From the NCBI GenBank assembly GCA_023251255.1, contig JAHEZD010000044.1, forward strand, positions 1 through 44,878: a stretch of 44,878 nucleotides of DNA, written 5' to 3'. This stretch comes from Chitinophagaceae bacterium (GTDB taxonomy: Bacteria; Bacteroidota; Bacteroidia; Chitinophagales; Chitinophagaceae). Numbering within the stretch: position 1 is the stretch's first letter; every line of letters begins with the position of its first letter. Under the pieces are notes generated by a model. The model had not been told where the DNA came from, ran no database searches, and saw only the letters and a program-made list of their open reading frames with translations. Position numbers and translations under genes: made by a program. Of the stretch, positions 16,240-24,064 are shown piece after piece.

Positions 16240-18741
16240 TTAGGAGCCGGTTGTTCTTTTCCTCCATTTTACAGCTTCATACCAAATAACAGATAAGAAG
16301 CCAATACCAATACAAATGGCTACTTGGTAAGCTTCCAGCCTTTCAAACAAAAAGAATTTTGCAAGTGGTGGAACATATAACAACAAAGACGTTAGGGCAA
16401 TAGTGATGCCGATAATAAACAGAACCATATTATTCCTATACTTTAATGTAGTTAGTACAGAATAATAAAAAGAGCGGTTAACCAATGTGAGAAAAATATT
16501 AGCAGACACCAACACTATAAAAACCATACTTCTAGTAGTAGCTTCCGCAAAGCCTTGAAGCACGGCATATTGATAAGCAAACAATGTTCCTGCTGTAATG
16601 AACAATCCTTGGATGATGCTGGTGATTAGTTCCTTCCAATTGAAAAAAGTGGTGCTAAATGGTCGAGGCTTTTGTACCATGGTATTGGCTTCCATGGGTT
16701 CATTTTCATAAATGATAGAACAGGTTGGCCCCATAATCAGTTCCAAGAAAATGATATGTACAGGAGAAAAAATATTGGGATAAATCCAGCTCAAAGTCAA
16801 TGGGATAAAAACAGTTAGGATAATAGGTATATGGATAGATATAATGTACTGGATAGCCTTTTTCATATTGGTATAAATTTTCCTGCCCATGGCAATGGCA
16901 TCCACCATTTTGGAAAAATCATCCTCCACCAAAATCAATGAAGCTGCTTGCTTGGCCAGCTCTGTACCTTTTTTGCCCATGGCAATACCAATATGTGCCG
17001 CCTTCAAAGCTGGCCCATCATTTACCCCATCACCAGTCATGGCAACAATTTCATTTTGAGCTTTTAAAGCATCTATGAGTTTAAGTTTTGCGTCGGGGAA
17101 CATTCTTGTGAAAAGCTGCGTATTGAAAACTGCAACTTTTAAATCTTTATCAGACAATTTCATTAATTCTTCTCCTGTTATATTATTTTCATAACCCTTG
17201 AAACCAATTTGTTTGGCAATAGCAATCGTAGTGGAGGCGTTGTCGCCAGTAACAATTTTTACGGTGATGCCAGCGTTGTAAAAATTCTCAAGCACTTCCT
17301 GTATGTTTTTCTTTGGGGGATCATAAAAAGCTACCATGCCCTTGAATGTGAATTGAAACTCCTGCTGTGTTGCAGGGAAATTGTTACCGTTAAATGTTGC
17401 TTCTGCAACAGCCAATAAACGGTAGCCATCTGCAGCTAAAAAACTGATGGTATTTTGAATTTCCAATCTTTCGTCCATAGATAGGTTGCATATATTCACC
17501 AATGCCTCTGGTGCCCCTTTGGCTGCTATAATCCTATTTCCAGATTCGTTTTCGAACAAATGCGTCATCATCGGTGGCTTGCCATCCAACGGGTACTCAT
17601 GGATTATTTTGTAGAGTCTTCTCTCATCAATGCCGGTCGTTTTTACATAAGCCTCATGCAAAGCGATTTCCATTGGATCAAAAGGTATGGGCTCACTGGC
17701 AAACATGGCAATCCTTAAAAGGTCCTTCTGTTCATTCTTGGTAATACTTTCAGCAGCGCTTATTTTTTGTGAGCCTAGCAGAAACAGTTTTGCAAGGCTC
17801 ATTTTATTTTCGGTAATGGTTCCCGTCTTATCTGTACAGATTACCGTAGCACTGCCCAATGTTTCAACTGTTTTCATTTGCTTTACCACAATGCCAAACT
17901 TCATCAAACGCCATGCACCCAACGCCATAAATGTGGTAAAGGCTACAGGAATTTCTTCAGGAAGAATACTCATGGCTAGCGTGAGTGATTTTAGCAGACT
18001 ATCCAACCAATTATGGGAATGGAGGTAGTTTACCGCCCACACAAACAGGAAAACGGCAACACCAGCCATTACCATTTTCTTTACGAAATTGTTGATCTGC
18101 AGTTCCAGTGGCGTCTTTTCTGCCTGAATGCTTTCAAGGCTCTTGCCGATTTTGCCTAATTGGGTTTCATTGCCAATAGCTGTAATAGTTGCAATGGCCA
18201 AGCCACTGGCAACGGTAGTGCCATTATATACAAAATGGTCTTCACTGCCTTTGTCTTTGCTTACTGATAATGATTCCCCAGTGAGTATGGATTCATTCAC
18301 GGAGAAATCGTTGGAATGGACTATGGTTCCATCGGCTGTAATGGATGTTCCTTCTTCAATCATTAGGCTATCTCCAACCACCAAATCTTCACTGTTTATT
18401 TCTGCTATAATACCATTCCTAATGACCTTGCTTTTGGATTGCGTAAAGTTTTTTAGTTTCTCCAAAGCATTCCTGCTTCTTGAGTCCTGAAACAAGGAAA
18501 TGGTGGCTACCAGCACAATGGCAAATACCATAAAAAGGCCATCACCTGTTTTCCCACTAATAAAATAGATCGAAGTCGCCACCAACAATAGTATAATCAT
18601 TGGCTCTTTTGCCAAACTTTTCAAGGCATCAAGAAATCCGTTTTCTTTTTTTAAGGCTAACCGATTAAATCCCCATTTTTTTCTTGCTTCAATAACCTGT
18701 TCTTGAGTAAGGCCCTTTATGTTGAAGGTATTTGCAGGCAT
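16240..18741 (-). CDS. Cation-translocating P-type ATPase
   Basis: This is a P2-type transport ATPase of about 833 residues from the ATG at 18739-18741 (MPANTFNIKGLTQEQV). It has the N-terminal cation-ATPase domain, the actuator motif ILTGESLSV, the phosphorylation site ICTDKTGTITENK (near residue 300), KGAPEALVNIC (nucleotide binding) and MTGDGVNDGPALKAAHIGIAMG, then several C-terminal transmembrane helices. There is no heavy-metal-binding domain. The ion-binding helix M4 reads LPEEIP rather than the PEGLP of calcium pumps, so the ion is uncertain. The frame extends 36 codons further to an ATG at 18849 that overlaps the cbpM-like gene by 23 bases, but that extension does not resemble the family. 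It follows the DnaJ-CbpM pair on the same strand. Confidence 0.9.
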   Translation of the reverse strand: MPANTFNIKGLTQEQVIEARKKWGFNRLALKKENGFLDALKSLAKEPMIILLLVATSIYFISGKTGDGLFMVFAIVLVATISLFQDSRSRNALEKLKNFTQSKSKVIRNGIIAEINSEDLVVGDSLMIEEGTSITADGTIVHSNDFSVNESILTGESLSVSKDKGSEDHFVYNGTTVASGLAIATITAIGNETQLGKIGKSLESIQAEKTPLELQINNFVKKMVMAGVAVFLFVWAVNYLHSHNWLDSLLKSLTLAMSILPEEIPVAFTTFMALGAWRLMKFGIVVKQMKTVETLGSATVICTDKTGTITENKMSLAKLFLLGSQKISAAESITKNEQKDLLRIAMFASEPIPFDPMEIALHEAYVKTTGIDERRLYKIIHEYPLDGKPPMMTHLFENESGNRIIAAKGAPEALVNICNLSMDERLEIQNTISFLAADGYRLLAVAEATFNGNNFPATQQEFQFTFKGMVAFYDPPKKNIQEVLENFYNAGITVKIVTGDNASTTIAIAKQIGFKGYENNITGEELMKLSDKDLKVAVFNTQLFTRMFPDAKLKLIDALKAQNEIVAMTGDGVNDGPALKAAHIGIAMGKKGTELAKQAASLILVEDDFSKMVDAIAMGRKIYTNMKKAIQYIISIHIPIILTVFIPLTLSWIYPNIFSPVHIIFLELIMGPTCSIIYENEPMEANTMVQKPRPFSTTFFNWKELITSIIQGLFITAGTLFAYQYAVLQGFAEATTRSMVFIVLVSANIFLTLVNRSFYYSVLTTLKYRNNMVLFIIGITIALTSLLLYVPPLAKFFLFERLEAYQVAICIGIGFLSVIWYEAVKWRKRTTGS

Positions 18742-18826
18742 TGGTCTTGATGGTTTGTGAGGCTTTAAAAATAGCCAATGCTCCAGCAGTAAACAATGAG
18801 CATAATCAGGTAACTCAACAGTAACA

Positions 18827-19132
18827 CTAGAAGTTGAATTGGTTTTCATACATGTTCAACTTGTTGCCAAGCTGCAACATTTGCAGTTGCATAGTTTCTA
18901 TACGCTCCAGTAAATGGGCAATCGTTTCAATGCCTTCCAAGTTAATGTCCATTTCATAATGCAAACGAACCAGCTTTTCAATATGTCCCAACTGGTCCAA
19001 AGGAAGGAAAACTTGCTCTTCAATGATGACTGTTTCTATTAATCCAGATTCACGTAAGGCATATATAAATGACAGTTCCACATGATGGTGGGTACAGAAC
19101 TCTTTGGCCGGTATCATTGTTTCTGTTTGCAT
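18827..19132 (-). CDS. cbpM: Chaperone modulator CbpM-like protein (MerR-like fold)
   Basis: This 101-residue protein has the layout of CbpM: a short N-terminal segment (AKEFCTHHHVELSFIYALRESGLIE), a conserved IIEEQVFLPLDQLGHIEKLVRLHYEMDINLEGIETIAHLL block and a C-terminal coiled-coil-like helix with heptads (RIETMQLQMLQLGNKL). In E. coli, CbpM binds the J-domain of CbpA and inhibits it. Here it starts four bases after the stop of the CbpA-type DnaJ gene, the same arrangement as cbpA-cbpM. The assignment rests on sequence and context together. Confidence 0.85.
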   Translation of the reverse strand: MQTETMIPAKEFCTHHHVELSFIYALRESGLIETVIIEEQVFLPLDQLGHIEKLVRLHYEMDINLEGIETIAHLLERIETMQLQMLQLGNKLNMYENQFNF

Positions 19133-19136
19133 AGAA

Positions 19137-20018
19137 TCAATTTAGTTTTTGCAGTTCGATGAAAAGTTTCTTCTGTTCTTCAGTTAGGTTGGTTGGCAGC
19201 TTTATCTCGTAAGTCACATACAAGTCGCCAAACTCGCCTTCTTTTTTATAAACAGGAAAACCTTTGCCCTTCAATCTTATCTTGGTTCCCGCTTGTGTTT
19301 CTGGGTTCACTTTCAATTTTACTTTTCCGTTCAAAGTTTCAACGGTGGTTTCACCTCCCAACAATCCTGTGTATAAATCTATGGATACCGTAGTAAACAG
19401 GTCATTTCCGGAACGCTTGAATTGAGGGTGCGGAGCAATGGAAAAAGTTATGTACAGATCCCCAGCGGGGCCACCATTTGCACCTGGCGCACCATACCCC
19501 CTTAATTTTATGACCTGTCCATTTTCTACACCCGCGGGGATGGTGATGCGTACATTTTTTCCGTTTACAGCAAGGGTTTGCTGGTGTGTTTGCATGGCTT
19601 GTACTAGGCTCAATTTCAGTTCTGCATTGTAATCCTGTCCCCTGAACTTTGTTTGACTGCTTCTTCTGTCACCTCCAAACATTGATTCAAAAAAACTGGA
19701 AAAATCACTATCATCATCCGCAAAACCTTGTGTATTGGAATATTGGGATTGTCTTTGATGCTGCGATTGCCTTTGCTGTTCAAACTGCTCCGCGTGCTGC
19801 CAATCCTTGCCATACTGATCGTACTTTTTCCTTTTTTCAGGGTCGCTCAACACTTCATTGGCTTCATTTATCTGCTGGAACCTTTTGTGTGCTTCCTTAT
19901 CATTTGGATTGACGTCAGGATGCAGTTTTCTAGCCAGTTTCCTATATGCCTTTTTGATATCATCGTCAGTTGCATTCTTTTCGATACCCAATATCTTATA
20001 GTAATCAATGAAATCCAT
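19137..20018 (-). CDS. cbpA: CbpA-type DnaJ co-chaperone
   Basis: This 293-residue Hsp40 stimulates DnaK ATPase activity. The J-domain (residues 1-70) carries [20 protein letters not shown] and the HPD motif in [18 protein letters not shown] Gln/Ser-rich linker with FGG follows, then two beta-sheet C-terminal domains without the zinc-finger Cys repeats of canonical DnaJ ([64 protein letters not shown]). This is the class II (CbpA/DjlA-like) architecture. It is followed closely by its probable modulator CbpM and then by the P-type ATPase gene. Confidence 0.92.
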   Translation of the reverse strand: MDFIDYYKILGIEKNATDDDIKKAYRKLARKLHPDVNPNDKEAHKRFQQINEANEVLSDPEKRKKYDQYGKDWQHAEQFEQQRQSQHQRQSQYSNTQGFADDDSDFSSFFESMFGGDRRSSQTKFRGQDYNAELKLSLVQAMQTHQQTLAVNGKNVRITIPAGVENGQVIKLRGYGAPGANGGPAGDLYITFSIAPHPQFKRSGNDLFTTVSIDLYTGLLGGETTVETLNGKVKLKVNPETQAGTKIRLKGKGFPVYKKEGEFGDLYVTYEIKLPTNLTEEQKKLFIELQKLN

Positions 20019-20078
20019 GTAAGTTTTTTTTGCTTGTATAAAGTAATGAAAAGATGTTGTACCTATAAATGATTCTAA

Positions 20079-20900
20079 TCATTGCAATAAGTATTTAAAT
20101 GCCTCACCCAAATTTTCTATGACATCGGTAATCAACATGCTTTCCATGCTTTGTTGCTTCAAGGTCATGTCTGCTCCAAGACCGTGTATGTATACACCCA
20201 ATTTGGCGGCAGTAAAAGGATGGTAACCCTGAGCAAGAAATGCAGTAATGATGCCAGAAAGGGCATCGCCAGAACCGCCCTTGGCAAGGCCAGCATTACC
20301 TGTCGTGTTTAAAAAGGCCTCGCCAGTAAACGTGATAAGTGTTTGATAGTTTTTAAGTACAATTACCAAATTCAAGTCCTTTGCTTTCCTAATGGCCGTG
20401 GCAGATCTCTCATCATCCGTACCATGGATGCCAAAAAGCCTATCGAACTCCTTTGGGTGGGGGGTAAGGATTGTACCCGCCGGAACCTTTGCCAATAACT
20501 TTTCATTGGTCGATAGAACTGTTAAAGCATCCGCATCCAGTAATAAAGGTTTGGCGGCCTTAAAAGCCTTGCTCAAGAATTCAACAGTTGCTTTAACAGT
20601 TCCCAAACCCGGTCCAATGCCAATAGAGGAAAATTGATTGAAATCACTGCTTTCATCTTCCCTCAACATCAGCATAGCTTCTGGGATGGATGTTTGTACA
20701 ATGAAACGTTCGGCTTTAGGAACGTTTACAGTTAATAGCCCCGTACCGGAACGTAAGCAAGCTTTTGCAGCAATCACTGCTGCTCCCATTTTGCCTTTGT
20801 TGCCCGCAATAATCATTGCATGCCCATGAGTACCTTTGTGTGATTGTTGACTGCGCGGCTTTATTAAAGATTTGGCAATGCTCCTTGTAAGCTTTTTCAT
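20079..20900 (-). CDS. nnrD: ADP-dependent NAD(P)H-hydrate dehydratase (NnrD domain only)
   Basis: This protein of about 273 residues repairs hydrated NADH and NADPH. It belongs to the ribokinase-like YjeF C-terminal (carbohydrate kinase) family: SHKGTHGHAMIIAGNKGKMG, IGIGPGLGT, LLLDADALT, TILTPHPKEFDRLF and TGNAGLAKGGSGDALSGII (the GxGD catalytic region). Many bacteria have this domain fused to an N-terminal epimerase (NnrE); here it stands alone and no epimerase is seen upstream. ATG at 20898-20900 (MKKLTRS) is preferred to the TTG six codons upstream. The DnaJ gene begins 60 bases downstream on the same strand. Confidence 0.92.
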   Translation of the reverse strand: MKKLTRSIAKSLIKPRSQQSHKGTHGHAMIIAGNKGKMGAAVIAAKACLRSGTGLLTVNVPKAERFIVQTSIPEAMLMLREDESSDFNQFSSIGIGPGLGTVKATVEFLSKAFKAAKPLLLDADALTVLSTNEKLLAKVPAGTILTPHPKEFDRLFGIHGTDDERSATAIRKAKDLNLVIVLKNYQTLITFTGEAFLNTTGNAGLAKGGSGDALSGIITAFLAQGYHPFTAAKLGVYIHGLGADMTLKQQSMESMLITDVIENLGEAFKYLLQ

Positions 20901-21085
20901 CTTTAAAGGTAAAGCCAAACAAGGGGTTTATCAATTTCAGGATATCAAAAACTTGGCTGCTCACCTCATTAGTTTGGTTGGCCAATAAGCAATCGATTTT
21001 TCGAACACGACAATGCGTAAATGAAATAATTTCTATAAAAGCCTAAACAGGAATTGAAGCTTGGCCAATCCTTTGCTGTAAAATG

Positions 21086-21586
21086 TCAAATCTTCAATGC
21101 TTTGTTTTCTGCCCTTATCCTTATATACAACATCACAGCATTGAGAACGGAAAAAACAATAGCAGTATAATACAAATGGAAGGCAAGGGGAATGACTGCG
21201 ATTTCAGCAATTACAATAATATAATTCGGATGCTTTACCCATTTGTATGGACCTCTTTTTACCAAGGGAAAACTGGAAATATGGTAAATCTTGGTGTTCC
21301 AGAACTTGCCCAAAGAACCAATGATCCAGACCTTAAATACCAACAGTAAAAAATATAAAACAATAAGGGGCAAACTAAAGGAAACAGGCTGCAACACATA
21401 ATATTCCACTATTAATGACACCAGAAATAGGACATGAAGGGCAACAATAAATGGATAATGTTCCTGCCCATATTCCACGGCACCATTTTGCAGTAGCCAT
21501 TTTTCATTGCGCTTGGCAACAATCAATTCTGCAATACGCAAAAGAATGATGAACGATACAAAAGGGATGAAGGCCATATTAATCAT
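21086..21586 (-). CDS. Isoprenylcysteine carboxyl methyltransferase family protein
   Basis: This 166-residue integral membrane methyltransferase has about four to five transmembrane helices. The C-terminal signature is typical of ICMT/YpbQ proteins: FWNTKIYHISSFPLVKRGPY followed by KWVKHPNYIIVIAEI (cofactor-binding Arg-Gly-Pro-Tyr and His-Pro-Asn). In Bacillus subtilis the homologue BpsB (YpbQ) O-methylates alkylpyrones made by the type III polyketide synthase BpsA. Here the gene overlaps the end of a type III PKS gene by eight bases, so the same division of labour is likely. An alternative ATG three codons in (21575-21577) avoids the overlap. Confidence 0.87.
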   Translation of the reverse strand: MINMAFIPFVSFIILLRIAELIVAKRNEKWLLQNGAVEYGQEHYPFIVALHVLFLVSLIVEYYVLQPVSFSLPLIVLYFLLLVFKVWIIGSLGKFWNTKIYHISSFPLVKRGPYKWVKHPNYIIVIAEIAVIPLAFHLYYTAIVFSVLNAVMLYIRIRAENKALKI

Positions 21587-22643
21587 TGTTCATTTGAAGC
21601 AGAACCATTTCACTCGAAAAACCTGGTCCCATGGCCACCATTAAGCCATAACCGTTTTCAAAGCCCAGATTGAAGAACCTTTCCAAAACATACAATACAG
21701 TGGGACTGCTCATGTTGCCATTATCATTCATCACTTCCCGGGTGTTTTTCAAAAAGTCACCCTCCACCTGCAAAGCATCCTGATAAGCTGTCAAAACTTT
21801 TTTGCCTCCTGGATGGAAAATAAAATTCTTGATATCGGCAATGCTCAATCCATTTTTTTGCAAAAAATAGGAAATATCGGCCCTTATGTTTTTTTCAATA
21901 ATGGTTGGAATATCTTGCAAAAACAGCACTTTAAAGCCCTTGTCCAAAAACTCCCAGCCCATTACATCCAAACTATCATAGTACAGTTTGCTTTGGGTGC
22001 CCAAGAACTTGATGGACTTTCTGGATTTGTTTGCATGGTTATCACCGGTGATAATACAGGCACAAACGCCATCAGCAAACAAACTGGAACCAATGAAATT
22101 GCTTTTGCTGTAATCGTTTCTCAGGAAGGTCAAGGAACAGAGCTCCACTGCTACCAATAATATTACGGCATCTGGATTGGCTTTTGCCAATATGCTTGCT
22201 TTTGAAAATCCGGCCACACCGCCAGCACAGCCCAAACCAAAAATGGGCGTGCGGTTGATATTCTGGTCAAGCTTCATTTGATTGATGATAAGTGCATCCA
22301 GACTGGGTGTGGATAGTCCAGTAGTGGAAACAAATAGGATATCGGTAATCTGGTCCTTACTGATTTGTGCCAGTTCAATGCCCGCTTCAATGGCTTTCAC
22401 CGCGAATTCCAAGGAAATGCGGATGTATTCGGCATTCATTTCTTGGAAAGAATGCTCATCCCTGTAATATTCCAATGGTTTGCAGAAATTCCTAGTGATG
22501 ATTTCTGTATTGTCAAATGCTGCCATCATTCTTTCTACTTGGGGAAAAGAAGGGACAAAAAGCGCTTTGGCTGTTTGCTTGACTTCTTGCTGGCTTACTT
22601 TATACGGGAAATCAATGGTGGAAATGGCAGCTAATGAAGGCAT
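21579..22643 (-). CDS. Type III polyketide synthase (chalcone/stilbene synthase family)
   Basis: This 354-residue homodimeric ketosynthase extends an acyl-CoA starter with malonyl-CoA to a pyrone or resorcinol. The catalytic triad is visible: Cys139 in IFGLGCAGGVAGFSKA, His277 in NFIFHPGGKKVL and Asn310 in MNDNGNMSSPTVLYVLE. The C-terminal GYGLMVAMGPGFSSEMVLLQ is also diagnostic. The length is normal. It is the first gene of an apparent two-gene operon with the membrane methyltransferase, so O-methylated alkylpyrones (as with Bacillus BpsA/BpsB) are the best guess; alkylresorcinols are the alternative. No fatty-acid synthase or tailoring gene is nearby. Confidence 0.93.
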   Translation of the reverse strand: MPSLAAISTIDFPYKVSQQEVKQTAKALFVPSFPQVERMMAAFDNTEIITRNFCKPLEYYRDEHSFQEMNAEYIRISLEFAVKAIEAGIELAQISKDQITDILFVSTTGLSTPSLDALIINQMKLDQNINRTPIFGLGCAGGVAGFSKASILAKANPDAVILLVAVELCSLTFLRNDYSKSNFIGSSLFADGVCACIITGDNHANKSRKSIKFLGTQSKLYYDSLDVMGWEFLDKGFKVLFLQDIPTIIEKNIRADISYFLQKNGLSIADIKNFIFHPGGKKVLTAYQDALQVEGDFLKNTREVMNDNGNMSSPTVLYVLERFFNLGFENGYGLMVAMGPGFSSEMVLLQMNND

Positions 22644-22966
22644 CGATACTTTATTAATTTACTTGAACAATTGAATGAAGGTAGAATTCAATTTCCGTTC
22701 CAATATATTTATGGAGTGAACTATCGTTAAATATAATTGCATAGAAAGAAAATGTTGAAATTGGATCATTTACTTATTTTGAATTTGCTCCAATCTACTT
22801 TTTTTGAAGGTTTTGTATTTGTTCTCTTTAGGTATATTCAAGTCTTTCCATCCCTTCACCCTCTACAATCCCCCTCTTACCCTTTCCTACCATTAAATGA
22901 ACAGACCAAGCCCAAACTTGGTTATTTTCGTGAGTAAACATTTCTTCATTGATTAGTCTATTATCA
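22644..22966. other. Divergent intergenic region between type III PKS and RND operon
   Basis: This 323-bp AT-rich gap separates two divergently transcribed units and must hold both promoters. I find no full TAnnTTTG with a -33 partner; the nearest is TATTTTG near 22775. Short open frames here lack codon character and family resemblance, so I call no gene. A C/T-rich patch lies at about 22848-22890. Confidence 0.4.
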
Positions 22967-24019
22967 ATGCACAAAAAAATATCGATTATTGTTGCCTGCT
23001 TTTTGGCTTTTGCATGTAAGAGTAAAAGCAAGGATACTGCAAAGCAAAACACCGCCCCACAAATTACTTCTGTTGATGTAATTATTGCATCTCCTCAATC
23101 AATCAGCAATACAGTTGAAGTTAATGGCACTGTAGTAGCTAATGAATTTGTTGAACTTCGTCCAGAGGTTAGCGGCCGGTTGGTTTATTTGAACGTACCG
23201 GAAGGGAACCATGTAGAAAAGGGAACCGTTATTGCACGGATCAACGATGCAGACTTGTTGGCACAACTGAACAAAACGAGGGTTCAGCTCGAACTTGCCC
23301 AGAAAACAGAAGAGCGGTACAAAAAGCTGCTTGATATCAAAGGGATCAACCAAGCAGATTATGATGCAGCATTAAACACGGCAAATGGATATAAGGCCGA
23401 TTTGATGTATACCCAAGCATTGATTGATAAAACAGTTATCAAAGCACCATTTAGCGGCATTGTTGGTTTAAGGCAGGTTAGCAATGGTGCCTATGTAAGC
23501 TCTGCAACGGTTATAGCAACTATTCAACAGGTGGAGAAGCTGAAAATAGATTTTACGGCACCAGAGGCTTACAGTAATATTCTAAAAAAGGGGAGCTTGA
23601 TTGATGTTATTCTTGACAACAATGACTCCAACAAAACGAAGGCAACTATTATAGCTGTGGAGCCTCAAGCCAATACAGGGACGCGTAACCTGAAAGTCCG
23701 TGCAGTTTTGCAGCATTCGAAAGCAAACCCAGGTGGTTTTGTAAAAGTATATATCAATGCTGGTGAAAATAAAAAATCAATACTCGTTCCAACAAATGCT
23801 TTAATCCCCAACGATAAAAACAACCAAGCAATCATTGTTAAAAATGGCAAGGCCAATTTCGTCAACGTTAATACCGGTGTAAGGCAGGCAAACTTTGTTG
23901 AAATAACAGACGGCATCAAAACGGGCGACAGTGTTGTTGTTACAGGCGTACTGTTTGCAAGGCCCAAGGGAAGTGTAAAAGTAAGAAGCGTAAAAGAGCT
24001 GAAAAATCTTGCTCAGTAA
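22967..24019 (+). CDS. RND efflux system periplasmic adaptor (membrane fusion lipoprotein)
   Basis: This protein of about 350 residues links the inner-membrane pump to the outer-membrane channel. The ATG at 22967 gives a lipoprotein signal MHKKISIIVACFLAFAC with the acylated Cys17; an in-frame TTG six codons upstream is less likely. HlyD/AcrA features are VEVNGTVVANEFVELRPEVSGRLVYLNVPEGNHVEKG (biotinyl-lipoyl-like half), a coiled-coil hairpin (LNKTRVQLELAQKTEERYKKL) and DKTVIKAPFSGIVGLRQVSNGAYV (the second half). It is the first of three consecutive genes encoding a complete tripartite exporter. Confidence 0.93.
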   Translation: MHKKISIIVACFLAFACKSKSKDTAKQNTAPQITSVDVIIASPQSISNTVEVNGTVVANEFVELRPEVSGRLVYLNVPEGNHVEKGTVIARINDADLLAQLNKTRVQLELAQKTEERYKKLLDIKGINQADYDAALNTANGYKADLMYTQALIDKTVIKAPFSGIVGLRQVSNGAYVSSATVIATIQQVEKLKIDFTAPEAYSNILKKGSLIDVILDNNDSNKTKATIIAVEPQANTGTRNLKVRAVLQHSKANPGGFVKVYINAGENKKSILVPTNALIPNDKNNQAIIVKNGKANFVNVNTGVRQANFVEITDGIKTGDSVVVTGVLFARPKGSVKVRSVKELKNLAQ

Positions 24020-24064
24020 GTGGTTGATTGTTTCTTTTCAAATCATCATGAATAGCAGTGTACT

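Noticed and set aside
18742-18849. N-terminal extension of the P-type ATPase from the ATG at 18849
   Set aside because: The 36 extra residues do not resemble the family and the start would lie inside cbpM; the ATG at 18741 begins the conserved domain.
22737-22937. Small plus-strand open frame between the PKS and RND operons
   Set aside because: Its translation is low-complexity and Leu/Phe/Pro-rich, lacks a family match and lies where promoters are expected.
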